From: Bacteroidales bacterium
Lineage (GTDB): Bacteria > Bacteroidota > Bacteroidia > Bacteroidales > JALTDM01
Length of the DNA stretch: 10,724 nt
Direction: 5' to 3'
Assembly: GCA_027074135.1 (NCBI GenBank)
Contig: JALTDM010000109.1
Coordinates: 1 to 10,724 of the forward strand
A program made the position numbers and the translations under genes. The notes under the pieces were generated by a model. The model ran no database searches. It was not told the DNA's origin and saw only the letters and a list, made by a program, of their open reading frames with translations. Of the stretch, positions 1 through 6,590 are shown one piece after another. Numbering within the stretch: the stretch's first letter is position 1; each line of letters opens with the position of its first letter.

Positions 1-11
1 AACAAATACCG

Positions 12-28
12 TTTTTTTTTTTTTTTTT
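12..28. repeat. 17-nt poly-T homopolymer
   Basis: An uninterrupted run of 17 T lies just upstream of the first gene and is followed directly by TAG at 28-30, which closes the first gene's frame on the 5' side. Runs of this length are prone to slippage in replication and to sequencing error, so the count may vary. It could be the T-tract of a terminator or promoter spacer, but the window begins too close to show any stem. Confidence 0.6.
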
Positions 29-54
29 AGAATACTTTAAATGTTTATTATTTA

Positions 55-540
55 TTGATAATTATACTTATTCTTATTTTTTCTTATCTCAAAATTACAT
101 TACCAAAAAATCCTGAAAAAAACATAGCACCGATTGTTAAAAAAATTCCGGTCCAACAGCAAGCAATAAAAAAAGATAGCAAACAAAAGGAAAGCATACC
201 TGCTGGTAACACTAAAAAAGATATGGATATTCCCGTTAACACAAAGCCACGCTTAAGACACAACTCGAAGCCTGATTTATCAAAAAATAATGAACAGAAA
301 CAAAATAAAATTCAATCCTTTGAAAAAAACAGTGAACTAAATCCATCACAGAATAATACAAACATTGAAAATCCGGAAAATAATAACATCAGTAGCAATA
401 AAGTTGTAGTTTTTGACACTGTTCAAACGAAAAAGAAAGTTTATGTTTACGATACTGTCAAGGTTGTGGTATCAAAACCTGTTGTTATTCCTGAAAAACA
501 CAAAAGAAAAAGAAAACACAAACACAAACGCAGACACTGA
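55..540 (+). CDS. Hypothetical membrane-anchored, Lys/Asn-rich basic protein
   Basis: I do not recognise a family for this 161-residue protein. Residues 2-16 are a short hydrophobic stretch (IIILILIFSYLKITL), likely a signal-anchor. Residues 17-115 are a low-complexity linker rich in K, N, P, Q and E that looks disordered. Residues 117-140 hold two FDTV/YDTV units, and the end (147-161) is an extreme basic tail of K, R and H. The frame is closed by TAG at 28-30 and contains no upstream ATG; the only conventional start is TTG at 55, which is uncertain and leaves the hydrophobic segment without the usual charged N-terminus. The next gene starts 6 bp after the stop and encodes an outer-membrane barrel with a matching YVYDTV segment, so the two are probably co-transcribed. 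By topology it may sit in the inner membrane with its basic tail in the periplasm; that is inference. Confidence 0.6.
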   Translation: MIIILILIFSYLKITLPKNPEKNIAPIVKKIPVQQQAIKKDSKQKESIPAGNTKKDMDIPVNTKPRLRHNSKPDLSKNNEQKQNKIQSFEKNSELNPSQNNTNIENPENNNISSNKVVVFDTVQTKKKVYVYDTVKVVVSKPVVIPEKHKRKRKHKHKRRH

Positions 541-546
541 TTTTTT

Positions 547-1542
547 ATGTTAAGAACTATTTTTATTGCTATATTTACCATTTTGACAATAAAAGGTATT
601 GCTCTTTCATATATCCCTGTTCTGTCAGATACTGTTCCTGACACAATATCAAAGGTAAAAATAGACACAGTTAAGATAGAAAAAGTGGTATATGTATATG
701 ATACGGTAAGAGTTTATGATACAATTTTTCATTACGACACCATTATTGTTCCGGAAATATTAAAAAATGCAATAGAAGTATCTTTTTTGTCCGGCGTACC
801 ATTGCCCAAAATTACCTCTCTAAATACTGAAACATATGAAATTACACAGAAAATAAAAGAATCCGAGTATGGTAAAATGTCTTTTGGTTTCGGTGTCGCT
901 TATAAACATAAAGCAGGTAAATGGAGCTGGCAAATAGGATTAGGTTTGTTAAACTTCAACCAAACAGCAAATTATGATTTTATAAAAACAACCGTAAACT
1001 CTCGCACACACATTGACAGTATTGACAACAGCTACTGGCAAGTCTCGGTAATTGATACATTTTATGAGGTTACAGGAATAGATACTATTCCGATTGTTGT
1101 AACAGACAGTACTTATATACCTGTTTTTACAACAGATACAATTACAACACACGACACTTTACGAAAGACGGAAAAATATTCCGGAAAGAATAAGTATTTA
1201 TATTTAAGAATACCGGTTATTTTAAGATATAAACTATGGAATAACAATAAATGGATTTTATCGGCAGGGTCGGGTTTTATTGTAGGTATCCTTTCAAATA
1301 TTAGAGGGAAGACATTATCAGAAAATGATGACATACAGGCAATAGAAAGTTTTACTCCGGTCCGAACAAACTTTATTCTGCATGCAGACATAAATTTATC
1401 GTATTCAATTGACAAAAACATTAACATATCCATAGGTTTATTGGAAGAATATATGTTGAAGCCTCTTTTTCCTGAAGAAAAAAATATTCGTCGGAAGTTC
1501 TTGTTTTACAGCACAAAAATAGGCTTGGAATATTTTTTTTAG
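547..1542 (+). CDS. Outer-membrane beta-barrel protein
   Basis: This 331-residue protein has an N-terminal signal peptide (residues 1 to about 22, MLRTIFIAIF...). Next comes a short repetitive segment at 44-69 with four DTV/DTI units (YVYDTVRVYDTI and so on), and then a region of alternating hydrophobic/polar strands. Clear amphipathic strands include MSFGFGVAYKHKAG (111-124), WSWQIGLGLLNF (126-137), YLYLRIPVILRYKL (217-230), WILSAGSGFIVGIL (236-249), FILHADINLSYSI (276-288) and the final YSTKIGLEYFF. Ending in an aromatic residue is typical of barrels recognised by the Bam machinery. A long, D/T-rich insertion at about 150-210 would be a large loop. The fold resembles the small OMP_b-brl porin-like proteins of Bacteroidetes; the cargo or partner is unknown. 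It follows the preceding gene by 6 bp and shares its YVYDTV motif, suggesting an envelope-spanning pair. No hairpin terminator is obvious after the stop. Confidence 0.7.
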   Translation: MLRTIFIAIFTILTIKGIALSYIPVLSDTVPDTISKVKIDTVKIEKVVYVYDTVRVYDTIFHYDTIIVPEILKNAIEVSFLSGVPLPKITSLNTETYEITQKIKESEYGKMSFGFGVAYKHKAGKWSWQIGLGLLNFNQTANYDFIKTTVNSRTHIDSIDNSYWQVSVIDTFYEVTGIDTIPIVVTDSTYIPVFTTDTITTHDTLRKTEKYSGKNKYLYLRIPVILRYKLWNNNKWILSAGSGFIVGILSNIRGKTLSENDDIQAIESFTPVRTNFILHADINLSYSIDKNINISIGLLEEYMLKPLFPEEKNIRRKFLFYSTKIGLEYFF

Positions 1543-1609
1543 TTTTTTAATGCAACCCTTTTTACTTTTTGAATCTAAATGGTGTATTTAACCAAAAAAA
1601 TTAAAAGCC

Positions 1610-2707
1610 ATGAAAAAGTTTATGTTATTTTTAGTGGTAGCCATTGCGGGCTATGGATTACGAGCACAAAACAACGGATGTCATGCCAATTTCAGCTATT
1701 CCGTTGAATCAGACGGATTAACTGTTCAGTTTACAGACTTGTCTTATACAGCAGACAGTTCTGGAATAGTTTCTTGGTCATGGAATTTTGGAGATGATTC
1801 CACTTCTACTGAAGCAAATCCTGAACATACATATTTTGCATCAGGAACATTTTATGTCTGCTTAACAATAACTTCCAATTCCGGTTGTACCGACACTTAT
1901 TGTGACACCATCCTTGTAGGAAATGATCCTTGTGACGGATTTTATGTTACGGCAACCGTCACAATGGAATCTGCATCCGGAGCTAATGACGGTTCAATAA
2001 ATTTACATGTTCAAGGAGGTACATCTCCATTTTCTTACTCTTGGAATAACGGTGCGACAACTGAAGATTTATCGTCACTTTCTGAAGGGAATTATTGTGT
2101 AACTGTTACTGATTATAACGGTTGTACGGCTACGGATTGTTTTTATGTGTATGCAGATACCAGTAATAATTCCGACACATCAAATTCTTATAGTGATACT
2201 TTAGTTACGGACCCTGTAGATACTTGTATAAATTTTACTGTTGATACTGCTTATATTGACAGCTATTATTGGATAGATGAATCTCATGTGGAAATATATT
2301 GGTATTTTGTGGGAGCTAATGATTCTACAATTATTGCTGCAACTTATGAAGTATCTCAAAGCGGAGACTATTTAGTTTTAATCTCTATAAATTGTGGTTC
2401 AAAAACCATTACAACTTATCAAAGTACAGTTCATATTGATGAATATACAGGATTTGAAAATGCATATTTAAGTAATAATATGCTAAAACTTTATCCTAAT
2501 CCTGCTAATAATTACATAAATGTTTTCCTTGATACAGAAAACGGATATACAATTAGTATTTTCAGTACAACAGGTCAAATGGTACGCCAACTTAAATCTT
2601 CAAATACCGGAGTTACAACAATTAACATATCTGATTTACAAAAAGGTGTTTACATAGTTAAAGTTAAATCAGGAAATACGGTTTTGACAAGTCGTTTTAT
2701 AAAATAA
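1610..2707 (+). CDS. Secreted PKD/SprB-repeat protein with type IX sorting domain
   Basis: This is a 365-residue cell-surface or secreted protein. Residues 1-20 are a signal peptide ending in RAQ. A PKD domain spans about 25-105 with the typical WSWNFGDDSTSTEANPEHTY core (56-75). A SprB-type repeat spans about 107-180 (ANDGSINLHVQGGTSPFSYSW, then YCVTVTDYNGC). Residues 205-278 are an unrecognised Thr/Ser-rich beta region. The last 75 residues are a type IX secretion (Por) C-terminal sorting domain, with LYPNPANNYINV at 294-305 and GVYIVKVKSG at 346-355. Known members of this architecture cross the outer membrane by T9SS and become anchored or released; a role in adhesion or matrix is likely but not proven. 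The ATG at 1610 directly precedes the signal peptide. A paralogue follows at 2767. A near-match to the Bacteroidetes -7 element, one base too long, lies at 1563-1571. Confidence 0.85.
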   Translation: MKKFMLFLVVAIAGYGLRAQNNGCHANFSYSVESDGLTVQFTDLSYTADSSGIVSWSWNFGDDSTSTEANPEHTYFASGTFYVCLTITSNSGCTDTYCDTILVGNDPCDGFYVTATVTMESASGANDGSINLHVQGGTSPFSYSWNNGATTEDLSSLSEGNYCVTVTDYNGCTATDCFYVYADTSNNSDTSNSYSDTLVTDPVDTCINFTVDTAYIDSYYWIDESHVEIYWYFVGANDSTIIAATYEVSQSGDYLVLISINCGSKTITTYQSTVHIDEYTGFENAYLSNNMLKLYPNPANNYINVFLDTENGYTISIFSTTGQMVRQLKSSNTGVTTINISDLQKGVYIVKVKSGNTVLTSRFIK

Positions 2708-2718
2708 CAGGTTAAAAT

Positions 2719-2750
2719 AAAAAATGCCGGATATGTTTCCGGCATTTTTT
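2719..2750 (+). terminator. Intrinsic terminator after the first PKD gene
   Basis: A perfect 12-bp stem (AAAAAATGCCGG at 2719-2730, CCGGCATTTTTT at 2739-2750) with an 8-nt loop ends in six T. It lies 11 bp after the stop of the first PKD gene and only 16 bp before the ATG of the second, so the two paralogues are probably not one simple operon. Confidence 0.85.
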
Positions 2751-2751
2751 A

Positions 2752-2759
2752 TAATTTTG
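2752..2759 (+). promoter_or_regulatory. Possible -7 element of the second PKD gene
   Basis: TAATTTTG fits the Bacteroidetes -7 consensus TAnnTTTG exactly and sits between the terminator and the ATG at 2767. A start point from it would fall almost on the ATG, giving a near-leaderless message, and no convincing -33 TTTG is visible, so this may be a chance match in AT-rich DNA. Confidence 0.25.
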
Positions 2760-2766
2760 TGAATAA

Positions 2767-4131
2767 ATGTACAAGACTTATTCCATATTATTCTTAGTTT
2801 TTATTTTATCCCGTCTTACATCATTTTCGCAAGGTTGTACTGCAAGTTTTAATTATGATATAAACGGTACAACAATAAATTTTTGGGACATGTCTTATGC
2901 ATCGGACAGTTCCAATATTATATCTTGGTCATGGAGTTTTGGAGATGACTCCACTTCTACCGAAGAAAATCCCATGCACACCTATAGCTCATACGGTACT
3001 TATTATGTTTGTTTAACTATAACAACAAATTCCGGCTGCACAGACACTTATTGTGACAGTATTGTAGTAGAAAATAACCCTTGTAGCGGATTTTATGTTA
3101 CGGCAACCGTAACAATGGAGTCTGCACCGGGAACTAATGACGGTTCAATAGATATACATGTTCAAGGAGGAACACCTCCTTATGTGTTTTCATGGAGTAC
3201 GGGCGATACAACAGAAGATTTGTATAATTTAACGGCAGGCACATATTGTGTTACAGTAACAGACTATAATTCATGTGTTTACAATACTTGTTTTGATGTG
3301 TTTACAGACACAAATGCTTTCTGTCTTGCTTCATTTTCTTATTTACCGGGTGATTGTCCGAATTGTATTGAATTTTATGATTCTTCACAAGCAAGTGGAA
3401 CAATAATAAGTTGGTATTGGGATTTCGGAAACGGAAGTTATTCAAGTTTGCAAAATCCTCAACAAACCTATTTGGACTCGGGAATTTATGTTGTTACATT
3501 AACAATTACTACATCAGATTCCTGTACTTCAACCTATTCCGATACCATATACATAAATCAGAGCATTCAAGCTTTTAGTGTTTCAGGACAAGTTTTTGCC
3601 GATAGTAATTTATTAACTGCGGGAACAGTTCAACTTTACAGTGATAACTTTACAGAAAATCATCCGCCTTTTTATTCTGCACAAATAGAAAACGGAGCAT
3701 ATTTTTTCCCTCAAGTAGCATCAGGCAATTATAAATTGTTGGCAATACCCAATTATCCGGAGTCCGATGAATTTTCACCAACATATTTTGGCAATAAAAC
3801 AAGTTTTTCCGAAGCATATGTTTTACCTGTTTATGCAGATTTGATAAGTGTGGATGTTCATTTACAGCCGAAAATCAATGAAAATAAATATTTTAAAACA
3901 TGTAAATTTAAAGTTTACCCTGTCCCTTTTCATAAATCATTATGGATAAAATCAGAAAATCCTGTTAAAACCATAAAAATTTATTCATCAACAGGAGAGT
4001 TAATTTTTCAGAAAATAAATATTAATTCCAAATATTTTAAAATTACACCAAAACTTTTTCAAGGAGTTTTCCTTTTGAAAATTCAAACTGAAAATAATGT
4101 TAAGGTGCTGAAAATTACTTATGAAAAATAA
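2767..4131 (+). CDS. Secreted multi-PKD/SprB protein with type IX sorting domain
   Basis: This is a 454-residue paralogue of the upstream gene with extra modules. Residues 1-22 are a signal peptide ending in SFSQ. PKD domain 1 spans about 24-102 (WSWSFGDDSTSTEENPMHTY), the SprB-type repeat about 105-180, and a second PKD domain about 186-264 (WYWDFGNGSYSSLQNPQQTY). Residues 268-369 look like a carboxypeptidase-regulatory/transthyretin-like beta sandwich (FSVSGQVFADSN ... AGTVQLY ... NGAYFFPQVASGNYKLLAIP). A type IX (Por) sorting domain closes the protein from about 380 (FKVYPVPFHKSLWI ... FQGVFLLKIQTENNVKVLKI). Cysteines recur in the PKD and SprB modules and may form disulfides outside the cell. 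The start is the ATG at 2767, immediately before the signal peptide. The first 180 residues closely match the neighbour, showing tandem duplication. The function is probably surface adhesion or structure; no catalytic motif was seen. Confidence 0.85.
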   Translation: MYKTYSILFLVFILSRLTSFSQGCTASFNYDINGTTINFWDMSYASDSSNIISWSWSFGDDSTSTEENPMHTYSSYGTYYVCLTITTNSGCTDTYCDSIVVENNPCSGFYVTATVTMESAPGTNDGSIDIHVQGGTPPYVFSWSTGDTTEDLYNLTAGTYCVTVTDYNSCVYNTCFDVFTDTNAFCLASFSYLPGDCPNCIEFYDSSQASGTIISWYWDFGNGSYSSLQNPQQTYLDSGIYVVTLTITTSDSCTSTYSDTIYINQSIQAFSVSGQVFADSNLLTAGTVQLYSDNFTENHPPFYSAQIENGAYFFPQVASGNYKLLAIPNYPESDEFSPTYFGNKTSFSEAYVLPVYADLISVDVHLQPKINENKYFKTCKFKVYPVPFHKSLWIKSENPVKTIKIYSSTGELIFQKININSKYFKITPKLFQGVFLLKIQTENNVKVLKITYEK

Positions 4132-4154
4132 TTTTCCTCAAAAACACAAATAAC

Positions 4155-4189
4155 AAAAAAGGGTGACCAAATGGCCAGCCCTTTTCAGT
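4155..4189. terminator. Bidirectional terminator between convergent genes
   Basis: The stem AAAAGGG (4157-4163) pairs with CCCTTTT (4179-4185). It continues inward as TG/CA, one mismatch and CC/GG around an AAAT loop, with a bulged G on the right arm. There are T-runs on both strands. It sits between the stop of the second PKD gene (4131) and the stop of iorB (4206), so it can serve both convergent transcripts. Confidence 0.75.
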
Positions 4190-4205
4190 TATTGCAAATA
4201 TTGTG

Positions 4206-4796
4206 TTATTTAATTTTTACGAATTCCTGTGACAGTTCCAATCCTTTTTTAAGAGCTTTCAAGTTAAGTTCTACCACACTTTCACCTTTCCTGCCGAAAA
4301 TTTCCCTAATACCTTCTTCCAAGTCATTGTATTCCAGTCCGAGATAAGGGCTTACCGCACCTACCAAAATCACATTTGCAACCAAGGAACTACCGAGCTT
4401 TTTTGCTTCCGTGTCTGCATCAAGGATTATATGATTAGGAAACTTCTTAATTTCAGCCAAAACATCTTCAATTGGCGGATAATCCGGGATGTTTTTATAT
4501 GGTGTAGAATTAGCTATAAGCCAACCGTCTTTTTTCAGATAATGTGCATACCTGAGTGCTTCTATAGGTTCAAGTCCCAAAACTATATCTGCTTTGCCCA
4601 TAGGTATAAGGTCGGAAGCTATCGGCTTGTCTGATATACGCAAGTTTGATTGTACATCACCGCCTCTTTGGCTCATTCCGTGTACTTCCGATTGTTTTAC
4701 ATACATTCCTTTCCTGAGAGCTGTAGCTGCTATAATTGCTGCCACTGATAAAATTCCTTGCCCTCCTACTCCTGTTAATATTATGTCGGTTTTCAT
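4206..4796 (-). CDS. iorB: Indolepyruvate:ferredoxin oxidoreductase beta subunit
   Basis: This 196-residue protein is the small subunit of the enzyme that converts aryl pyruvates (from Trp, Phe and Tyr transamination) plus CoA to aryl-acetyl-CoA and CO2, reducing ferredoxin in the cytoplasm. It is a single POR-gamma-type domain of the family's usual length. The GVGGQG motif lies at residues 9-14 and the conserved SEVHGMSQRGG at 36-46. The ATG at 4796 directly precedes the first strand (KTDIILTGVGGQG). It lies 13 bp downstream of iorA on the same strand, the classic iorA-iorB order, and is followed by the shared terminator near 4155-4189. A related 2-oxoacid oxidoreductase specificity (for example branched chain) cannot be fully excluded from sequence alone, but the pairing with an IorA-type alpha subunit favours indolepyruvate. 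Confidence 0.92.
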   Translation of the reverse strand: MKTDIILTGVGGQGILSVAAIIAATALRKGMYVKQSEVHGMSQRGGDVQSNLRISDKPIASDLIPMGKADIVLGLEPIEALRYAHYLKKDGWLIANSTPYKNIPDYPPIEDVLAEIKKFPNHIILDADTEAKKLGSSLVANVILVGAVSPYLGLEYNDLEEGIREIFGRKGESVVELNLKALKKGLELSQEFVKIK

Positions 4797-4809
4797 AATT
4801 GTTTACTTT

Positions 4810-6429
4810 TTATTTTGCTGCTTTAGCCTTTTTTTGCATTTTTATTCTTCTGATATATGTTTGAACACATTCCCTTCTCGGGATTACAACAGAAAGCCCG
4901 GGATAAGCTATTTCTTCACTGAATACTTTAACCATTGTTTGGTGTTCTTTCGGAATAGGATTAACTATTCTTATGTGGTCAGGGTCAACTCCCAATCCTT
5001 TTACAATATCTTCTACTCTACCGGTTGCTGCAGATTTTTGTCCTCCTGTCATACCTACAGCACTGTTGTCAAGAATGAAAAGTGTCATATTGGTATTTTC
5101 CCTTACAGCATCCAAAAGACCTGTTATACCGGAGTGGGTAAATGTTGAATCCCCTATTACTGCTACGGAAGGAAGTAATCCAGCATCTGCAGCACCTTTT
5201 GCCATTGTTACCGATGCACCCATATCAACACAAGAATTTATGGCATTGAACGGACTGAGTGCTGCCAGGGTATAACAACCTATATCGGCAAAAACTCTTC
5301 CTTTTCCGTATTTTTCCATAACATCATTTAAAGCCTTGTAGAAGAAAATATGTCCGCAACCATCACAGAATTGTGGAGGTCGTGCTTTTACTATTGAGTT
5401 AGGACTGTAAACTATTTCTATTTCTTTACCAATAGCTTTTGCAACAATATTGGGATTAAGTTCTCCGGTTCGTGGAATTGTACCATCCAAACGTCCTTTT
5501 ATAGGTTTCGGAGATGTGTTGAAAAATCCTCTCAATTGTTCTTCTATGAAAGGATAACCTTCTTCCAAAACCAGCACAGTATCTACTTCATCAAACAGTT
5601 TCTTCAACATGTTGTAAGGAAGTGGGTATTGACCTATTTTTACTACAGGATAATTACACCCTTCAGGACAATTTTCCATTAAGTAATTTACGGCAATACC
5701 TGACGCAACAATACCCATAGATTTATCCGGTCCGTCAATATATTTGTTGAAAGGTGATTTTTCGGATTCTTCAATCAAAGCCGGCTGCTCGGCAAGCAAA
5801 TGCTGTTCGTAATTCCTTTTTGCAATATTTGGAAGCAAAACGAATTGTACAGGATCGTCGGGTAAACGAACTTCATTTTCAGGTCTGGCTTCATCTTTTA
5901 CTTCCACACCACCGCGTGAGTGAGCAATACGTGTAGTGAGACGAAGTAAAAGAGGCAATTTGTATTTCTCCGAAAGGTCAAACCCGTAATGAACCATATC
6001 GTATGCTTCTTGCTGATTTGAAGGTTCAAGCATAGGTGTGAATGCAAATTTGCCATAATAGCGTGAATCTTGTTCGTTCTGTGAAGAGTGCATAGACGGG
6101 TCGTCGGCAACTGCAACAATCAAACCGCCGTTTACACCTGTGATAGCCGAGTTTACAAAAGCATCTGCCGCTACATTCAGCCCTACGTGCTTCATTGTTA
6201 CTATAGCACGTTTGCCTGCGTAAGACATACCCAAAGCAGCCTCCATTGCAGTTTTTTCATTTACCGACCATTCCCTGTGTATATTCCTTTCTTTGGCTTG
6301 GGGCGATCTTTGGACATATTCGATAATTTCAGTAGAAGGAGTGCCGGGGTATCCGTAAAAACCGGAAATGCCCGAATCAATTCCTCCTTGAGCTACCGCT
6401 TCATCTCCCAATAACAATAATTTTTTCAT
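4810..6429 (-). CDS. iorA: Indolepyruvate:ferredoxin oxidoreductase alpha subunit, short form
   Basis: This is the large, thiamine-pyrophosphate-dependent subunit, 539 residues from the ATG at 6429. The open frame extends to a TTG at 6453, but MKKLLLLGDEAVAQGG is the family's normal beginning. The N-terminal pyrimidine-binding domain has YPGTPSTEI at 27-35. The TPP half has RPPQFCDGCGH (350-360), DIGCYTL (382-388), the GDSTFTHSG diphosphate-binding segment (426-434), LDNSAVGMTGGQ (453-464) and a last cysteine at 521. Many IorA proteins continue into a C-terminal domain with two CxxCxxC[...]CP ferredoxin clusters; this one stops soon after VIPRREC with a Lys-rich tail and no such cysteines. 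It therefore must pass electrons to a separate ferredoxin. Short forms occur in Bacteroidetes as far as I recall, so this is probably normal rather than a truncation. It is the first gene of an operon with iorB and is divergent from the S9 peptidase. Confidence 0.93.
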   Translation of the reverse strand: MKKLLLLGDEAVAQGGIDSGISGFYGYPGTPSTEIIEYVQRSPQAKERNIHREWSVNEKTAMEAALGMSYAGKRAIVTMKHVGLNVAADAFVNSAITGVNGGLIVAVADDPSMHSSQNEQDSRYYGKFAFTPMLEPSNQQEAYDMVHYGFDLSEKYKLPLLLRLTTRIAHSRGGVEVKDEARPENEVRLPDDPVQFVLLPNIAKRNYEQHLLAEQPALIEESEKSPFNKYIDGPDKSMGIVASGIAVNYLMENCPEGCNYPVVKIGQYPLPYNMLKKLFDEVDTVLVLEEGYPFIEEQLRGFFNTSPKPIKGRLDGTIPRTGELNPNIVAKAIGKEIEIVYSPNSIVKARPPQFCDGCGHIFFYKALNDVMEKYGKGRVFADIGCYTLAALSPFNAINSCVDMGASVTMAKGAADAGLLPSVAVIGDSTFTHSGITGLLDAVRENTNMTLFILDNSAVGMTGGQKSAATGRVEDIVKGLGVDPDHIRIVNPIPKEHQTMVKVFSEEIAYPGLSVVIPRRECVQTYIRRIKMQKKAKAAK

Positions 6430-6461
6430 ATCTTTTTGTTTTCTAATTTTCAAATTCAGTT

Positions 6462-6469
6462 CAAAGGTA
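6462..6469 (-). promoter_or_regulatory. Candidate iorAB promoter -7 element
   Basis: On the minus strand this reads TACCTTTG, an exact match to the Bacteroidetes -7 consensus TAnnTTTG, 32 bp upstream of the iorA ATG. The expected -33 TTTG is not clear; the right distance holds only AT-rich sequence. It supports ATG 6429 over TTG 6453 because transcription would start at about 6455. Confidence 0.5.
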
Positions 6470-6532
6470 ATAAATAATTCACACTCTTTAAATAGTTTTG
6501 TTAAAACTTTTTGGTGAAGAAAACATATGATT

Positions 6533-6565
6533 TTTGTTGTGCTCGAAAAAATATCAATACTTTTG
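6533..6565 (+). promoter_or_regulatory. Candidate promoter of the S9 peptidase gene
   Basis: TACTTTTG at 6558-6565 matches the Bacteroidetes -7 consensus TAnnTTTG. TTTG at 6533-6536 lies 21 bp upstream of it, within the normal 19-21 bp spacing for the -33 element. The predicted start point near 6572 gives a leader of about 20 nt before the ATG at 6591. Confidence 0.65.
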
Positions 6566-6590
6566 CAGTAAGTAAAAAAACGAAAAGCAA

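Noticed and set aside
4594..5148. Plus-strand open frame of 184 codons across the iorB-iorA junction
   Set aside because: It is antisense to two well-supported enzyme genes and is Cys/Phe/Ser-rich, as expected of a shadow frame.
6430..6453. Longer iorA start at TTG 6453 adding eight residues
   Set aside because: ATG 6429 matches the family's usual N-terminus, and a -7 element at 6462-6469 would place transcription start near 6455, too close for the longer start.
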